Shown one piece after another: positions 23,225-35,500 of a stretch of DNA of 64,000 bases. The position numbers and the translations under genes are program-made. How positions within the stretch are numbered: position 1 is the first letter of the stretch; each line of letters starts with the position of its first letter. Below the pieces are notes generated by a model. That model did no database searches and was not told the DNA's origin. It worked only from the letters and a program-made list of their open reading frames with translations. The DNA lies in assembly GCF_031143425.1 (NCBI RefSeq), contig NC_090438.1, forward strand, positions 756,799,823 through 756,863,822, read 5' to 3'. The DNA comes from Pleurodeles waltl (lineage: Eukaryota > Chordata > Amphibia > Caudata > Salamandridae).

Positions 23225-23960
23225 TCATTGGTATACAACCAGTGCAGCGTTGTGGTCAAACCAGAGCTTCTGGAGCTCTTGGCTGGCCTCAATGTTTTTG
23301 TTTGCTTTTTTGATGTAATCAACCATCCTTGAATAGAGGCCAAGCATATAATCCAGTTTGTCCTGCTTAGGCTCTCTTGAAGGTCTCTTCCATCCTTCCT
23401 TTACAATACAAAGTGGTCCCCTAACAGGATGCCCAAACAAAAGTTCAAATGGAGAGAAACCCACTCCCTTCTGTGGCACTTCTCTGTAGTCAAAAAGCAG
23501 GCATTTAAGTAGGACATCCTGTCTCCTTCTGAGTCTTTCAGAGAGCCCACCAATCATGCCATTGAGAGTCTTGTTAAATCTCTCAACAAGACCATTGGAC
23601 TGGGGGTGATATGGAGTGTAAACTTATAGGTCATACTACATTCAGCCCATATGTGCTTCAGATAGCCATGATGTTGGTAATTCTGTCTGACACCACCTCA
23701 TTAAGAAAGCCCACTCTGGTCAAAATACCAATGAGGGCCCTAACTACTGCAGGGGCAATAGTAGTCCTTAGGGGGATTGGTTCAGGGAACCTGGCAGCAT
23801 GATCCACTACCAACAGTATAAATCTGTTCCCTGGTGCTACTGGAGGGTCAAGGAGACTAACAATGTTGATCACAACCCTTCAAAGGGAACCCCAACCACT
23901 GGAAGTAGAATTAAGGGGGCCTTTGGTTGTCCACCTATCTTGTCACTGGCCTGACAGGAG
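23225..23960 (-). pseudogene. Gmr1-like integrase, copy A
   Basis: Pieces of a gypsy-type integrase core lie at 23873-23658 (GNRFILLVVDHAARFPE) and 23557-23225 (FSPFELLFGHPVRGPL). The residue expected to be the first catalytic Asp is Asn (23877-23875), the same as in copy B. Stops and frameshifts separate the parts. Its position between protease and RT gives the Gmr1 domain order. Confidence 0.85.
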
Positions 23961-24257
23961 GCACAGACCTCAGGCCTTCTAGAGTGGAGAGATTTGTTGC
24001 CCCTGGCTCACATCTTCCGTACAGAGTCCCCCAGGTCCTAGGAACTCTGCCTTGTAAGGCCCAAGTTCCTGAGGTTCAGTTCCCTCTAAGGCCATTATTC
24101 TCCCTGAGGAGAGAGATCTTGCTCTGTGATCTGTTTGGAAGCTGGTCTTTTGGTGAGTTGCGCCATTATTACAGGCTCTAACTCCACTTTTACACCCTGT
24201 GCCTTGCTATGTGCTCTGCGTTTGCTACACATCCAGCATAGCTGCATAGGTCCTTCT

Positions 24258-24481
24258 TCATACCTCAGCACAGGCTGAGGACTCCAAACTGTTCCCTAGC
24301 AGATACTGGACAGGTATAGCAGGAGATATCACCACCTTCTTTTGGCCAGTAACCCCTCCTGATTCTAAGGACACCATTGCCATGGGTTGGACCTTAGCCT
24401 GATTGTCAGCGCTGAGGACAGTATATGTCTCTCCAGGAAGATACTGGTCGGGGGACACCAGTTGCTTAGTCACCATTGTGA
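24258..24481 (-). pseudogene. Gmr1-like protease, downstream half, copy A
   Basis: Reads SPDQYLPGETYTVLSADN and later GGVTGQKKVV, the part of the protease region that follows the active site. The upstream half with the active site is at 27145-27317, separated by solo LTR 24487-27139. Confidence 0.75.
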
Positions 24482-24486
24482 CACTG

Positions 24487-27139
24487 TGTAAGGAAATGCC
24501 TCCTTGGCATGGTTACCCCCTGCCTTTTTGCCTTTGCTGATGCTAAGTTATGATTTGAAGTGTGCTGGGACCCTGCTAACCAGGCCCAAGCACCAGTGTT
24601 CTTTCCCTAAATGGTACCTTTGTCTCCACAATTGGCACAACCCTGGCACTCAGGTAAGTCCCTTGTAACTGGTATCCCTGGTACCAGGGGCCCTGATGCC
24701 AGGGAAGGTCTCTAAGGGCTGCAGCATATCTTATGCCACCCTGGGGACCCCTCACTCAGCACAGGCACACTGCTTCACAGCTTGTGTGTGCTGGTGGGGA
24801 GACAATGACAAAGTCGACATGGCAGTCCCCTCAGAGTGCCATGCCAACCTGACACTGCCTGTGGCATAGGTAAGTCACCCCTCTAGCAGGCCTTACAGCC
24901 CTAAGGCACGGTACACTATACCACAGGTGAGGGCATAGGTGAATGAGCACTATGCCCCTACAGTGTCTAAGCAAAACCTTAGACATTGTAAGTGCAATGT
25001 AGCCATAAGAGTATATGGTCTGGGAGTTTGTCAAACACGAACTCCACAGCACCATATGGCTACACTGAAAACTGGGAAGTTTGGTATCAAACTTCTCAGC
25101 ACAATAAATGCACACTGATGCCAGTGTGCAATTTATTGTAAAATACACCCAGAGGGCATCTTAGAGATGCCCTCTGAAAACATACCAGACTTCCAGTGTG
25201 GGCTGACTAGTTTCTGCCAGCCTGCCACAAACCAGACATGTTGCTGGCCACATGGGAAGAGTGCCTTTGACACTCTGTGGCCAGGAACAAAGCCTGTACT
25301 GGGTGGAGGTGCTTCTCATCTCCCCCTGCAGGAACTGTAACACCTGGTGGTGAGCCTCAAAGGCTCACCCCTTTTGTTACAGCGCCACAGGGCATCCCAG
25401 CTAGTTGAGATGCCTGCCCCTCCGGCCACTGCTCCCACTTTTGGCGGCAAGGCTGGAGGAGATAATTAGAAAAACAAGGAGGAGTCACCCACCAGTCTGG
25501 ACAGCCCCTAAGGTGCCCTGAGCTGAGGTGACTGTTACTTTTAGAAATCCTTCATCTTGTGGATGGAGGATTCCCCCAATAGGATTAGGGATCTGCCCCC
25601 CTCCCTACAGGGAGGAGGCACAAAGAGGGTCTAGCCACCCTCAAGGAGAGTAGCCATTGGCTACTGCCCTCCCAGACCTAAACACACCCCTAAATTCAGT
25701 ATTTAGGGCCCCCCAGAACCGAGAAAGATAGATTACTGCAACCTAAAGAAGAAGGACTGCTGACCCGAAGGCCTGCAGTGAAGACGGAGACGACAACTGA
25801 TTTGGCCCCAGCCCCACTGGCCTGTCTCCCTACTTCTACGAAAAACTGCAACAGCGACGCATCCAACAGGGACCAGCGGACTCAGAGGACTGCCCTGCAT
25901 CCAAAGGACCAAGAAGCTCCTGAGAACAGCAGTCCTGTTGAACAAACTGCAACTTTCTGCAACAAAGAAGCAACTTTAAAGACTTCGCGTTTCCCGCCGG
26001 AAGCGTGAAACTTTCCACTCTGCACCCGATGCCCCCGGCTCGACCTGCGGAAAACTAACACTACAGGGAGAACTCCCCGGTGACTGCGAGCCCCTGAGTA
26101 GCCAGAGTTGACCCCCCTGAGCCCCCACAGCGACTCCTGCAGAGGAAATCCAGAGGCTCCCCCTGACCGTGACTGCCTGTAACAAGGAACCCGACGCCTG
26201 GAACCAGCCCTGCACCCGCAGCCCCTAGGACCTGAAGGAACCGAACTCCAGTGCAGGAGGCACTCTCTGCCTAGCCCAGGTGGTGGCTACCCCGAGAAGC
26301 CCCCCGTGCCTGCCTGCATCGTTGAAGAGACCCCCGGGTCCCCCCATTGCTTTCAAAACAAAACCCGACGCCTGTTTGCACTCTGCACCCGGCCGCCCCT
26401 GTGCTGCTGAGGGTGTACTTTCTGTGCCTGCTTGTGTCCCCCCCCGGTGCCTTACAAAACCCCCCTGGTCTGCCCTCCGAGGATGCAGGTACTTACCTGC
26501 TGGCAGGCTGGAACCAGGGCACCCATGTTTCCATTGAAGCCTATGTGTTTTGGGCACCTCTTTGACCTCTGCACCTGATCGGCCCTGAGCTGCTGGTGTG
26601 GTAACTTTGGGGTTGCCTAGATCCCCCAACGGTGGGCTACCTTGGACCCAACTTTGAACCCTGTAAGTGTTTTACTTACCTGTGAACTTAACATTTACTT
26701 ACCTCCCCCAGGAACTGTTGAATTTTGCACTGTGTCCACTTTTAAAATAGCTTTTTGCCATTTTTGTCAAAACTGTACATGCTATTGTGAATATTCAAAG
26801 TTCCTAGAATACCTGAGTGAAATACCTTTCATTTAAAGTATTACTTGTAAATCTTGAACCTGTGGTTCTTAAAATAAACTAAGAGAATATTTTTTTCTAT
26901 ATAAAAACCTATTGGCCTGGAATCAGTCTTTGAGTGTGTGTTCCTCATTTATTGCCTGTGTGTGTACAACAGATGCTTAACACTACCCTCTGATAAGCCA
27001 ACTGCTCGACCACACTACCACAAAATAGAGCATTAGAATTATCTCTTTTTGCCACTATCTTACCTCTAAGGGGAACCCTTAGACTCTGTGGACACTATTT
27101 CTTACTTTGAAATAGTATATGCAGAGCCAACTTCCTACA
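24487..27139 (+). mobile_element. Giant solo LTR, family 3 (2.65 kb), inside protease of copy A
   Basis: Starts TGTAAGGAAATGCC and ends CAACTTCCTACA, flanked by a perfect 5-bp duplication CACTG (24482-24486 and 27140-27144). The empty site is seen in copy B at 52342-52350. A poly(A) signal AATAAA lies near 26873. The last 250 bp (for example CTCATTTATTGCC, then ATGCTTA and CTCTGATAAGCC) resemble the U5 side of the Gmr1-like LTR. It splits the protease just after its D-T-G-A-S-V active-site run. Confidence 0.9.
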
Positions 27140-27144
27140 CACTG

Positions 27145-27317
27145 GCACCAGTGTCTCTCAGTGCTTCAACTTGAATCCCATTTAAATGAGGCTGTTGTCT
27201 GTACTCATCCAGACTACTGGGCCAGATAGCCAGGGCAGCTCCATCTACCCCACCCTCTAAAACTAAAGTTGCCTCAGAAGGCTCACTGACATGGTGAAGG
27301 CCTACTTGGAATCTCAT
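27145..27317 (-). pseudogene. Gmr1-like protease, active-site half, copy A
   Basis: The minus strand reads ...VEALRDTGASV and stops at the nested LTR. D-T-G-A (27155-27144) is the retroviral aspartic protease active site. Protease would cut gag and pol in the particle. Copy B has the uninterrupted version. Confidence 0.8.
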
Positions 27318-27865
27318 TTGGAGACTTGCCCCTACAGGTACTGCAGGTGCACTAGAGGCGTTCTTCTTATTAGGACAGTTAAGATCTCCAGTTAGGTGCC
27401 CATTGGTTTTTCAAGTGTGGCACCAAGCCTGGCTGGGATCCCAATTTTCCCCCAGTACCCACCTTGGGGCTCAACCTCCTGTGAAGGTTTTTTGGGGCCT
27501 TTTGAAGGCTCTTTGTTTTTGTCTTTGTTTGATTACCCTCTTTCCATTGTGGGAGCTTTTTGGACTCTGTTTGTGGTCCCTCCCACCAGTGGAAGTCTTG
27601 GTCACCCTTGTTTTGACCCAGTAGTCTGCCTTCTTCCCCTACTATTGAGCAGAAATTGGGCCTAGGTCTAACAGGTACTGGTGCAACTTTTCTTGAACAC
27701 AATTACTCAACAGATGCTCTTTGACTATTAGATTGTAAAGCCCTTCATAATCATGCACATTGTTACCGTTTAACTAGCCTTCTACAGGTTTCACTGAGAC
27801 GTCCACAAAATCAACCTGGCATTGACTGAGTTTTTAGAGTCTCCTTGAATTTGATTCTGTACTCC
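27318..27865 (-). pseudogene. Gmr1-like gag, C-terminal part, copy A
   Basis: Contains the end of the capsid (EHLLSNCVQEKLHQYL near 27690-27740) and the nucleocapsid region. The single zinc knuckle near 27395-27440 is damaged, with a stop where the second Cys is expected. It is interrupted at 27865 by a solo LTR; the N-terminal part resumes at 31563. Confidence 0.75.
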
Positions 27866-29072
27866 TGTAGGAAAGTACCCTCTTTTTAGCATGTTACCCT
27901 CACTTTCTGCCTGATGTCAGTGTGTTTGACTGTGTCACTGGGATCCTGCTAACCAGGACCCCAGTGCTTATGCTCTCTCTCCTCTCAATTGTGTCACTGC
28001 GTACTGGTAGCCCAGTGTTTCATCCCACATTGGCATACAGGTCACCCCTTATAAGTCCCTATTATATGGTACTTAGGTACCCAGGGCGTTGAGGTTCCAG
28101 GGGATCCCTATAGGCTGCAGCATTACTTTTGCCACCCATAGGGAGCCCATGCAAAGGCTTCTGCAGGACTGCCATAGCAGCCTGCGTGAAATGGTGAATG
28201 CACTGCCATTTTCACTGCACCAGGTCCCTTATAAGTCACCTATATGTCAGGCCTTTCAATCCTGAAGGCTAGATGCAAAGTACCTGTGTGTGAGGGCACC
28301 CCTGCACTAGCAGAGGTGCCCCCACGTCATGCAGGACCATTTTCCCGGACTTCGTGAGTGTGGGGACGCCATTTTACGCGTGCACTGAACATATGCCAAT
28401 ACCTATGTACAGCTGCACAATGGTCACTCTGAATATGGCCATGTAAGGTGTCTAACAACTGGGAATTGTACCCCAATACTGATTCTAGTATTGGTTTTAC
28501 AATCCCATGCACTCTGGGGGGCTCCACTGTGGACTCCCAGTACTGCCATACCAGCCTTCTGAGGTTTTCCAGGCAGCCCCAGCTGCTGCCACCTCATAGA
28601 CAGGTTTCTGTCCTCCTGTTGCTCAAGCAAATCGAGCCCAGGAAGGCAGAACAAAGCATATCCTTTTGGGAGAGGGGCGTTACACACTCTCCCTTTAGAA
28701 ATAGGTGTTACAGGCATGGGAGGGGTAGCCTCCCAGAGCCTCTGGAAATGCTTTGAAGGGCACAGATGGTGCCCTCCTTGCATAATCCAGTCTACGCCAG
28801 TTCAGGGACCCACAGTCCCTGCTCTGGCACGAAACTGGACAAAGGAAATGGGAGTGACCACTCCCCTGTCCATCACTATCCTAGGGGTGGTGCCCAGAGC
28901 TCCTCCAGAGTGAGCCTGGGTTTTACCATCTTGGATTTCTAGTTGGTGGGGCACTCTGGGAGCATCTGAGTGGGCATTGCCAGCAGGTGACGTCAGAGCC
29001 CTCCCCTGATAGGTGCTTACCTATGTAGCTGACCAATCCCCCTTTCAGGGCTATTTAGGGTCTCTCCTCTGG

Positions 29073-29926
29073 AGTGGCGGCTATCAGCTTTAGGAGGGAA
29101 GGGGGAGGCAGGAAGCACACACACACTGACTCTTTCACACACACACGTAGACACGCATGCACATCCATTAACAACACTCATAACATTAAAACATGCACGC
29201 ACACACCAAACATTTGTTTTAAAAGATCATACACACACGCACATCTATTAACAACACTCAAAACATTCAAACATGCACGCACGCACCAAATTCATTTTAA
29301 AAGATCTCACACACACACACTCATTCTTACACACACATGCACGCACATCCATTAACAACACTCATTACATTCAAACATGGACGCACGCACCAAACATTCA
29401 TTTTAAAGGATCACACGTACACTTACCTTCAGCCTTGGAGGTTCCAGGAGGGTTGGGATTGCTGCCTTCCCTTACTGGCCAGCCCTTGGTCAGCCAATGA
29501 GGGAAGGCAGCAGTCCCAGCCTCGTCACAGAGTGGGATGGGGTCAGTGAGACTGCTGACCCCACCCCACTCTCTGACAAAGTGTCACTGATTGACACTTA
29601 CCCTGGGCGCTTCAGGGCTTAAACCTGAAGCGCCCAGATCGAAGTCAATGGGTGATGCTTTCCTCATCACGCAGGGGAGGGCCTTGAGACACCTTTGCTG
29701 AGACGAGGGGGTCACGCCCATAGCAGCTGTGACCTCCTCAGCCCAGCAAAGTTCAGCTCAAGCAGCCAGGAGTCTGCGCAAATCGTGCATGTCTGCTCCT
29801 GGCTGCCTGACCTGAACATGAAGAGCGTCGGCCAGGCTGACCTTTGTGCAGCCTGACAGACACTCTTCATGAGGGCAAAAGGTGGAGGGGAGTGGCCCCT
29901 CTGCCCTAAAGGACTGGCCTCGCCTG
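29073..29926. mobile_element. 854-bp non-autonomous insertion, hAT-like
   Basis: Absent from the other family 1 LTRs. Flanked by the 9-bp repeat CTCCTCTGG (29064-29072 and 29927-29935; 8 bp would also fit). The left end AGTGGCGGCTAT resembles a common urodele foldback repeat starting CAGTGGCGGCTG, and the right end is ...CTCGCCTG. An 8-bp duplication would fit hAT. It contains the tandem repeat listed next. No transposase. Confidence 0.6.
29125..29420. repeat. Three imperfect tandem repeats rich in CA
   Basis: Units of about 80-105 bp share ATCCATTAACAACACTCA, AAACATGCACGCAC and TTTTAAAAGATCA, joined by ACACAC runs. They lie at about 29150-29233, 29234-29310 and 29338-29415. Open frames here are by-products. 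Confidence 0.8.
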
Positions 29927-31562
29927 CTCCTCTGGGTGTTTCCTTAGATTCGAATTGCAAGACTCCAGCATGAATCCTCTGCATCCTTTACTTCACCCTC
30001 TACTGACGAAACTGCATCTGGACCCTCTGGGAGCTCTACAAACTGCAACAAAGAAGCAAAGACGACTTCTGCAACATTGTATCTTCAGCTCCTGCCAGCA
30101 ACTTCAACTGTTTCGGGCATCCTCAAAGGGCAGCCAGTCTTCAGCCTTCACCAGAAGAACGAAGGAATCTCCGTTGAAGTGAAGGAGTCACTTCCCTGCT
30201 TCAGCAGGCACCCCTCTGCAGCGACTACTGGTAGCGTGGGTCCCCTGTCCTGATGAGGTGCGTGGATCTAGCAACACAGGTGGTGCACTGAAGTGGTCCT
30301 GATGGTACTAAGGTCCAGCTGTCCAACTTTGGTGTAGGTAAGACCTTGCCTTCCACGCAAGACAGTACCCCCATACACCGCATGTTTTGCAGTTGCCAAG
30401 GCTTGTGTGCGACCTTCCACAAAGTTCTTCGTGCACAGCACAGCTCCGGTCCCCAGCACTCTTACCTGCGATGCTTCTTGAGTGGTTCTCCGGCGGCGTG
30501 GGTTCCATTTGTGTAGTGCTGCGTGAGCCTCCATTTGCACCTTCTTTGTCCCCGTGCTGTGGGACTCCTGTGCATGCAGCCTGGTCTTCTGAGGGCTCTC
30601 TGAGTTGCTGAGATCCCCCTCTGTCTCCGCCTCCTGGGTAGAGGCCACCAGGTCCCTCCTGGTCCAGGCCAGCACCATTTTCCGCTAACCGCGTACTTTG
30701 TGTGCGCCAAGGCTTGTTGACAGAATCCAGCGATGCAGACTGGACTGCAATCATCCATCCGGCGTGAGATACCATCTCCACCAACCAGGAACCTGCATCA
30801 GTCTTCTTGGGTGCAGTACTGACTGTTCTTCTTCACCGGTGGTTCTTCTTTTGCACCTTCATCTGGGTTAGCAGGGGATCCTGTTCTCCCTGGACTCTTC
30901 AGTGCTTCTTGGACTTGGTCCCCTTCTTCCACAGGCCTTCAGGTCCAAGAATCAATCATTGGTGTCTTGCAGTCTCTTTTGGTTCTTGCATTATCATCTA
31001 TCATGTGCTCTTGTGTTTTCTAGGAAACTTGCTGTGATTTACTTCTGCTTTCCCGGGCTCTGGGTGGGTCCTATGCGTTTTCTTACACTCCCAGCACCCC
31101 TCTACACACTACGCTTGCCTAGGTGGGAAACGGACTTTCGCATTCCACTATTTTAGTTTATTTTTAGCCCATTTCTAACTAATGTAATTTTCACTATTTG
31201 CACTGTTTTCTAACTGTTTTTACAGCTATTACTGCAATCTAGTGTATATACTGTGTATATTACTTACCTCCTAAGGGAGTATAGTCTCTAAGATATTTTT
31301 GGCATTTGTGTCACCAAAATAAAGTACCTTTATTTTTGTAACACTGAGTATTTTCTTTCATGTGTGTAAGTACTGTGGGACTACAGTGGTATTGCATGAG
31401 CTTTGCATGTTTCCAAGATAAGCCTTGGCTGCTAAGCTACATCTACCCCTAGACAGCCTGGCTTCTAGACAATGACTACATTTCACTAATAAGGCATACC
31501 TGGACCTGGTATAAGGTGTAAGTACCTTTGGTACCCACTACAAACTAGGCCAGCCTCCTACA

Positions 31563-32330
31563 ACTCCTCAGGAGTCAACCCAAATCCTTCAAATCAGGGT
31601 AGCCTTCATTAGATCATAGGATGTTGCATCTGCCTCATTCAGTGTGAGTAGTCTAACCCTACAATTTCCTGAGAACAGTTCCCAAAGGAGAGTTCCTCAG
31701 TGCTATTTGACCCGTCTTCTGAAAACACAGGCCCTATCATAGGGTGTGAACCACTTAGTGATCTCATCACCTTCCTCATATTTGGGGACAATCACTTTGG
31801 GGATTGTAAGGTCACAGTGATCTAGTCTGTCCCTAGTTATGAAATTGCTGCCATCATTCATCAGTGCTAAACTAATTTCTATTATTTCCCTTTCTATACC
31901 TAAGATCCTGTTTTCCAGATCCACTCTCTTCGATAGTCTCTCTAAGGGAGCATCTTCTTCAGAGATTCTATCTCTGGACCTTGAGATACCAGAGCCATCC
32001 TCAGTAGCGGGGGGTATCCTAGGGTACACTTGGGATACAGATTCCTCTATTTCAAGTTGAAGAGGGTCCCTTTACTCCTCATCACTTGAGTTGTCCTGAT
32101 GTTCATTATCAAGGGCTCCATCAGAAGGATGGGTCTTCTCATACTCTGACAGTAACTCCTGGAGCTTTGCACTGGTAGGGTTTGAGCCAGTTTTATGTTA
32201 TACAATTTACAGAAGCCCCTCTGTTCTCTGTGTTTGAGATGAAGGTAAGGGGTGTAGTCGAGCTCAACAATCCTGTGCTCTGAGGGACTCAATATTTTAC
32301 TAGAGTTAGGACCTTTTGAGTTAGACAAAA
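31563..32330 (-). pseudogene. Gmr1-like gag, N-terminal part, copy A
   Basis: Starts near 32295 with SEHRIVELDYTPYLHLKHRE. The initiator ATG present in copy B is changed here. Downstream, 32029-31703 reads a stretch with SERVDLENRILGIERE-like heptads and KYEEGDEITKWF. Frameshifted between the two parts. Capsid sequence continues beyond the nested LTR at 27865. Confidence 0.75.
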
Positions 32331-32539
32331 ATACCTAACACCGTTTTCCTAGTCTTAACTACAGTAAGTTTTTACATTTTACAGTTAAGCTACGGGGACC
32401 TAACCAGGGCCCTAACAGTTACTTTTAGGAATTTGGAAAAAAAAAACTATTCACAAATTGTAATTTAACTGAAGGCAATCTTTGAATTTACTCATGTAGT
32501 CACTTATTGACAAGTTGTATAAATGCAAAGTCGCAGACC

Positions 32540-32558
32540 CCAGCACTGTTCCACCAAT
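32540..32558 (-). other. Candidate primer binding site, copy A
   Basis: Directly after the 5' LTR, the element sense reads T-TGGTGGAACAG. Copy B keeps the same motif next to both of its LTR starts (54140 and 54776). TGG next to an LTR fits pairing with a tRNA CCA end; the tRNA was not identified. Confidence 0.5.
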
Positions 32559-35500
32559 GTAGGAAGCTGGCTCTCTATATGGTGCAATAAAATGGAGTAC
32601 ACTTTGCAGAAAGTTCAGTGGATCCCCAATCGGTATTGCAGAGGCAAAAGTAGATAGGACCAATGTTCTATTTTGTGATACAGTGGGCGAGCAGCTAGGC
32701 TTATCAGAGGGTAGTGCTAAGCATTTGTTGTTCTCAGAGGCAATAAATGAGACACACTCAAAGAATAAATCTGAGACCAGGTAAATACATGACTTACAAA
32801 TCCAGTCTTCATGGTTTTAGGTCAAACCCAGGCAAGGTTCAAATCAGTACCAAGAGTGCACTCACAGTGACACAGAGGCATCCCGCTGCAGAGGTCAAAT
32901 TCAGAGTCGGACTGCCCTTTGTTAACCAAAGGAGACTGAGGGAAAACGAAGATGCGCTGCTCACAGGTGAATAAAGCCGGGTTTATCTCCTGGGGTTCAG
33001 GTAAGCATGGGCGGGGGGCACAAGAAAGCACCAAACTTACACCCTCAGTGGCACAAAGTGCCAACACAGCATCGGGTGCCCAATGTTAACTCATGGAGAC
33101 TGGGGGTAACCAAAGATGTGCTGCTCCCAGGCGAGTAAAGTGGTGTCAGGGGTCAATCTCCTGGAATTGAGGTAAGCACGGGGGCACTAGGCAGCACCAA
33201 ATTTACACCCTCGGCGGCAGAGGGATGGCTGGGTGCAAAGTACCAACTCACCGTCGGAAGCTCAATGCAAATAAATGGGGTAGATTTGTTTTGGAAAAGG
33301 GCTGCAGGCTCAGGCCAGGAGGCTGAACAAAGAGGGACACCGACGATCCAGATCCCCAAGGCCCAGGGGCTCTGAGTGCAGAGATGTCCTTTGGCGTCAG
33401 GAACAGCTTACCGGGCAGGTCAAGGTTAGGTGTGTTCGGTTTGAAGCTGCAGGCTTTGAGGTAGAGTCTGGCAGTGGTCAACCCATGGTGTTTCCGGGAG
33501 ATCTTGATCTTTCTCAAAGGCAGGCAGTCCTCCCAAAGCTTTGGTGGTTGCTGGGCTGAAGGACAGGTTGTCTTTTGGTGCAGGATCATCGAGGGCTGCA
33601 GATAGGCTGGTAGGGCTGGGGCCAAGACAGTTGGTGTCTGTAGTCTTCTCTGCTGGTGCGGCTCTGTAGTGTCCAGCTCTTCTTAGGTCAATAGGAATCT
33701 GAGTTCTAGGGTTCAGGGGTGCCACCTAACTACTGAATTTAGGGGCATTACAGGGAATTCCAGGTGCTAGCCAATGGACTACTCACCTTTAGGTGGACTA
33801 CTCCCTTTTTATGACCACTTCCACTGGGAAGTGGGCATACCCCCTTACTCTGGTGGCCTACATGCCTTCCAAGCAAGATGGAGGAATTTAAAAGATAGTA
33901 TCGACTTCAGCTTGTTCACCTCAACGGTGGGTCTGTCAAGAAGTGGGCACACCTCTTAATTTGCCTAACGTTCCTGCCAGTCCTGCAGACCAAAGGTGGA
34001 GCCAGAAACTGGGGGTCAGCATTCTCTACCATTTAGAGAGGCTAGGGTCCCATTACAAAGGTGGTAAGGCCTGTGAAGCTCCCCATCCTGGAATGTCCTT
34101 CCTGTCTGGATGAGGTGCTAGCACCTCTGCCCAGAACAGGCCTTTGTTCTGAGTCCTCTCACCTCAGGGGGCCAGAACACTGTCTAAGGTGGCTGCACTG
34201 GCTTTGATCAGTCAGTGTCCACTCTAGGATTTGGTAGGTTTTCAGGGGGCAACTCTAAGGTGCCTTCTGAGTGCATGCAATAATAAATTCATCACTGGAT
34301 TTATTGAGGGTTTATTAATACAAGATTGTTGATATCAAACATATCTCTCTTCAGTAAAGCCATCAGATAGTTGGAAAACTGGTAATGACCAGTGTCCAGC
34401 ACATGTACTTAAAACGGCTTCCCTGTTCACTTACTATGTCTGAGAATCAATACAAAATATAGCAGGGATATATCTGCTCAAGTAGGTATGCCCTCACATG
34501 AAATATAATAAATCCTGCCTTTAGGGCAGGAAGGCTTGCTAATGGGATGACTTACATATATTGCATGCAGTGTAAAGGGTACAGGGCACACAGACTGTGG
34601 CCCTCATTCTGACCTTGGCGGGCGGCGGAGGCCGCCCGCCAAAGTCCCGCCGTCAGGTTACCGTTCCGCGGTCGAAAGACCGCGGCGGTAATTCTGACTT
34701 TCCCGCTGGGCTGGCGGGCGGTCGCCTTCAGACCGCCAGCCAGCCCAGCGGGAAAGAGGCTTCCACGATGAAGCCGGCTCGGAATCGAGCCGGCGGAGTG
34801 GAAGCTGTGCGACGGGTGCAGTTGCACCCGTCGCGTATTTCACTGTCTGCGCAGCAGACAGTGAAATACATGTAGGGGCCCTCTTACGGGGGCCCCTGCA
34901 ATGCCCATGCCAGTGGCATGGGCACTGCAGGGGCCCCCAGGGGCCCCGCGACCCCCCCTACCGCCATCCGGATCTCGGCGGTCCGACCGCCGGGATCTGG
35001 ATGGCGGTAGGGGGGGTCGGAATCCCCGCGGCGGTGCAGCAAGCTGCGCCGCCGCGGAGGATTCAATGGGGCCGCGGTACACTGGCGGGACCCCGCCAGT
35101 GGTGCCGGTCCGACCGCGGCTTTACCGCGGCGGTCGGAATCCCCATTGGAGCACCGCCGGCCTGTCGGCGGTGCTCCCGCGGTCCTCCGCCCTGGCGGTC
35201 AAAGACCGCCAGGGTCAGAATGACCACCTGTGTGCCATGTCGTGTTTCCATTTTGGTTCTGCACCAAGACACGCAACCTGCTAAAGTGGCACTGTGTGCA
35301 CTTAGTGAGAGGGTGCCTGAGGGAGCCACAATTCGTGTTGCAGCCCTCCGGGGCTTTCCTTTAGTACACTAGGCCCTAGTTACCAGGGGTACCATTTACT
35401 AGGGGGATCTAGCGAAAGGTTTGCCAGTTGGAAAAAATTACTGTACAGTTTTGGGGGGGAAGAGATCTGGTACTGGGGACCTGTTTAGCAGGGACCCAGT

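Larger units (their letters stand above)
27866..31562 (+). mobile_element. Giant solo LTR, family 1, copy 3 (3.7 kb), inside gag of copy A
   Basis: Starts TGTAGGAAAGTACC and ends CAGCCTCCTACA, with a perfect 5-bp duplication ACTCC (27861-27865 and 31563-31567). It is longer than its relatives mainly because of an 854-bp insertion at 29073-29926. The poly(A) signal is in the near-palindrome at 31317-31338. Copy B carries a 74-bp remnant of the same LTR end at exactly the same gag position. Confidence 0.92.

Noticed and set aside
27379..27702. 107-codon basic protein on the minus strand
   Set aside because: Out of frame with the gag nucleocapsid reading of the same DNA; the matching frame in copy B is not kept.
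29074..29355. T- and H-rich protein
   Set aside because: CA-rich tandem repeat read in frame.
34600..35227. CpG island or promoter of a gene; R-, P- and G-rich open frames
   Set aside because: Composition and frames come from serial palindromes, and the same element occurs at 57952-58580 inside an integrase.
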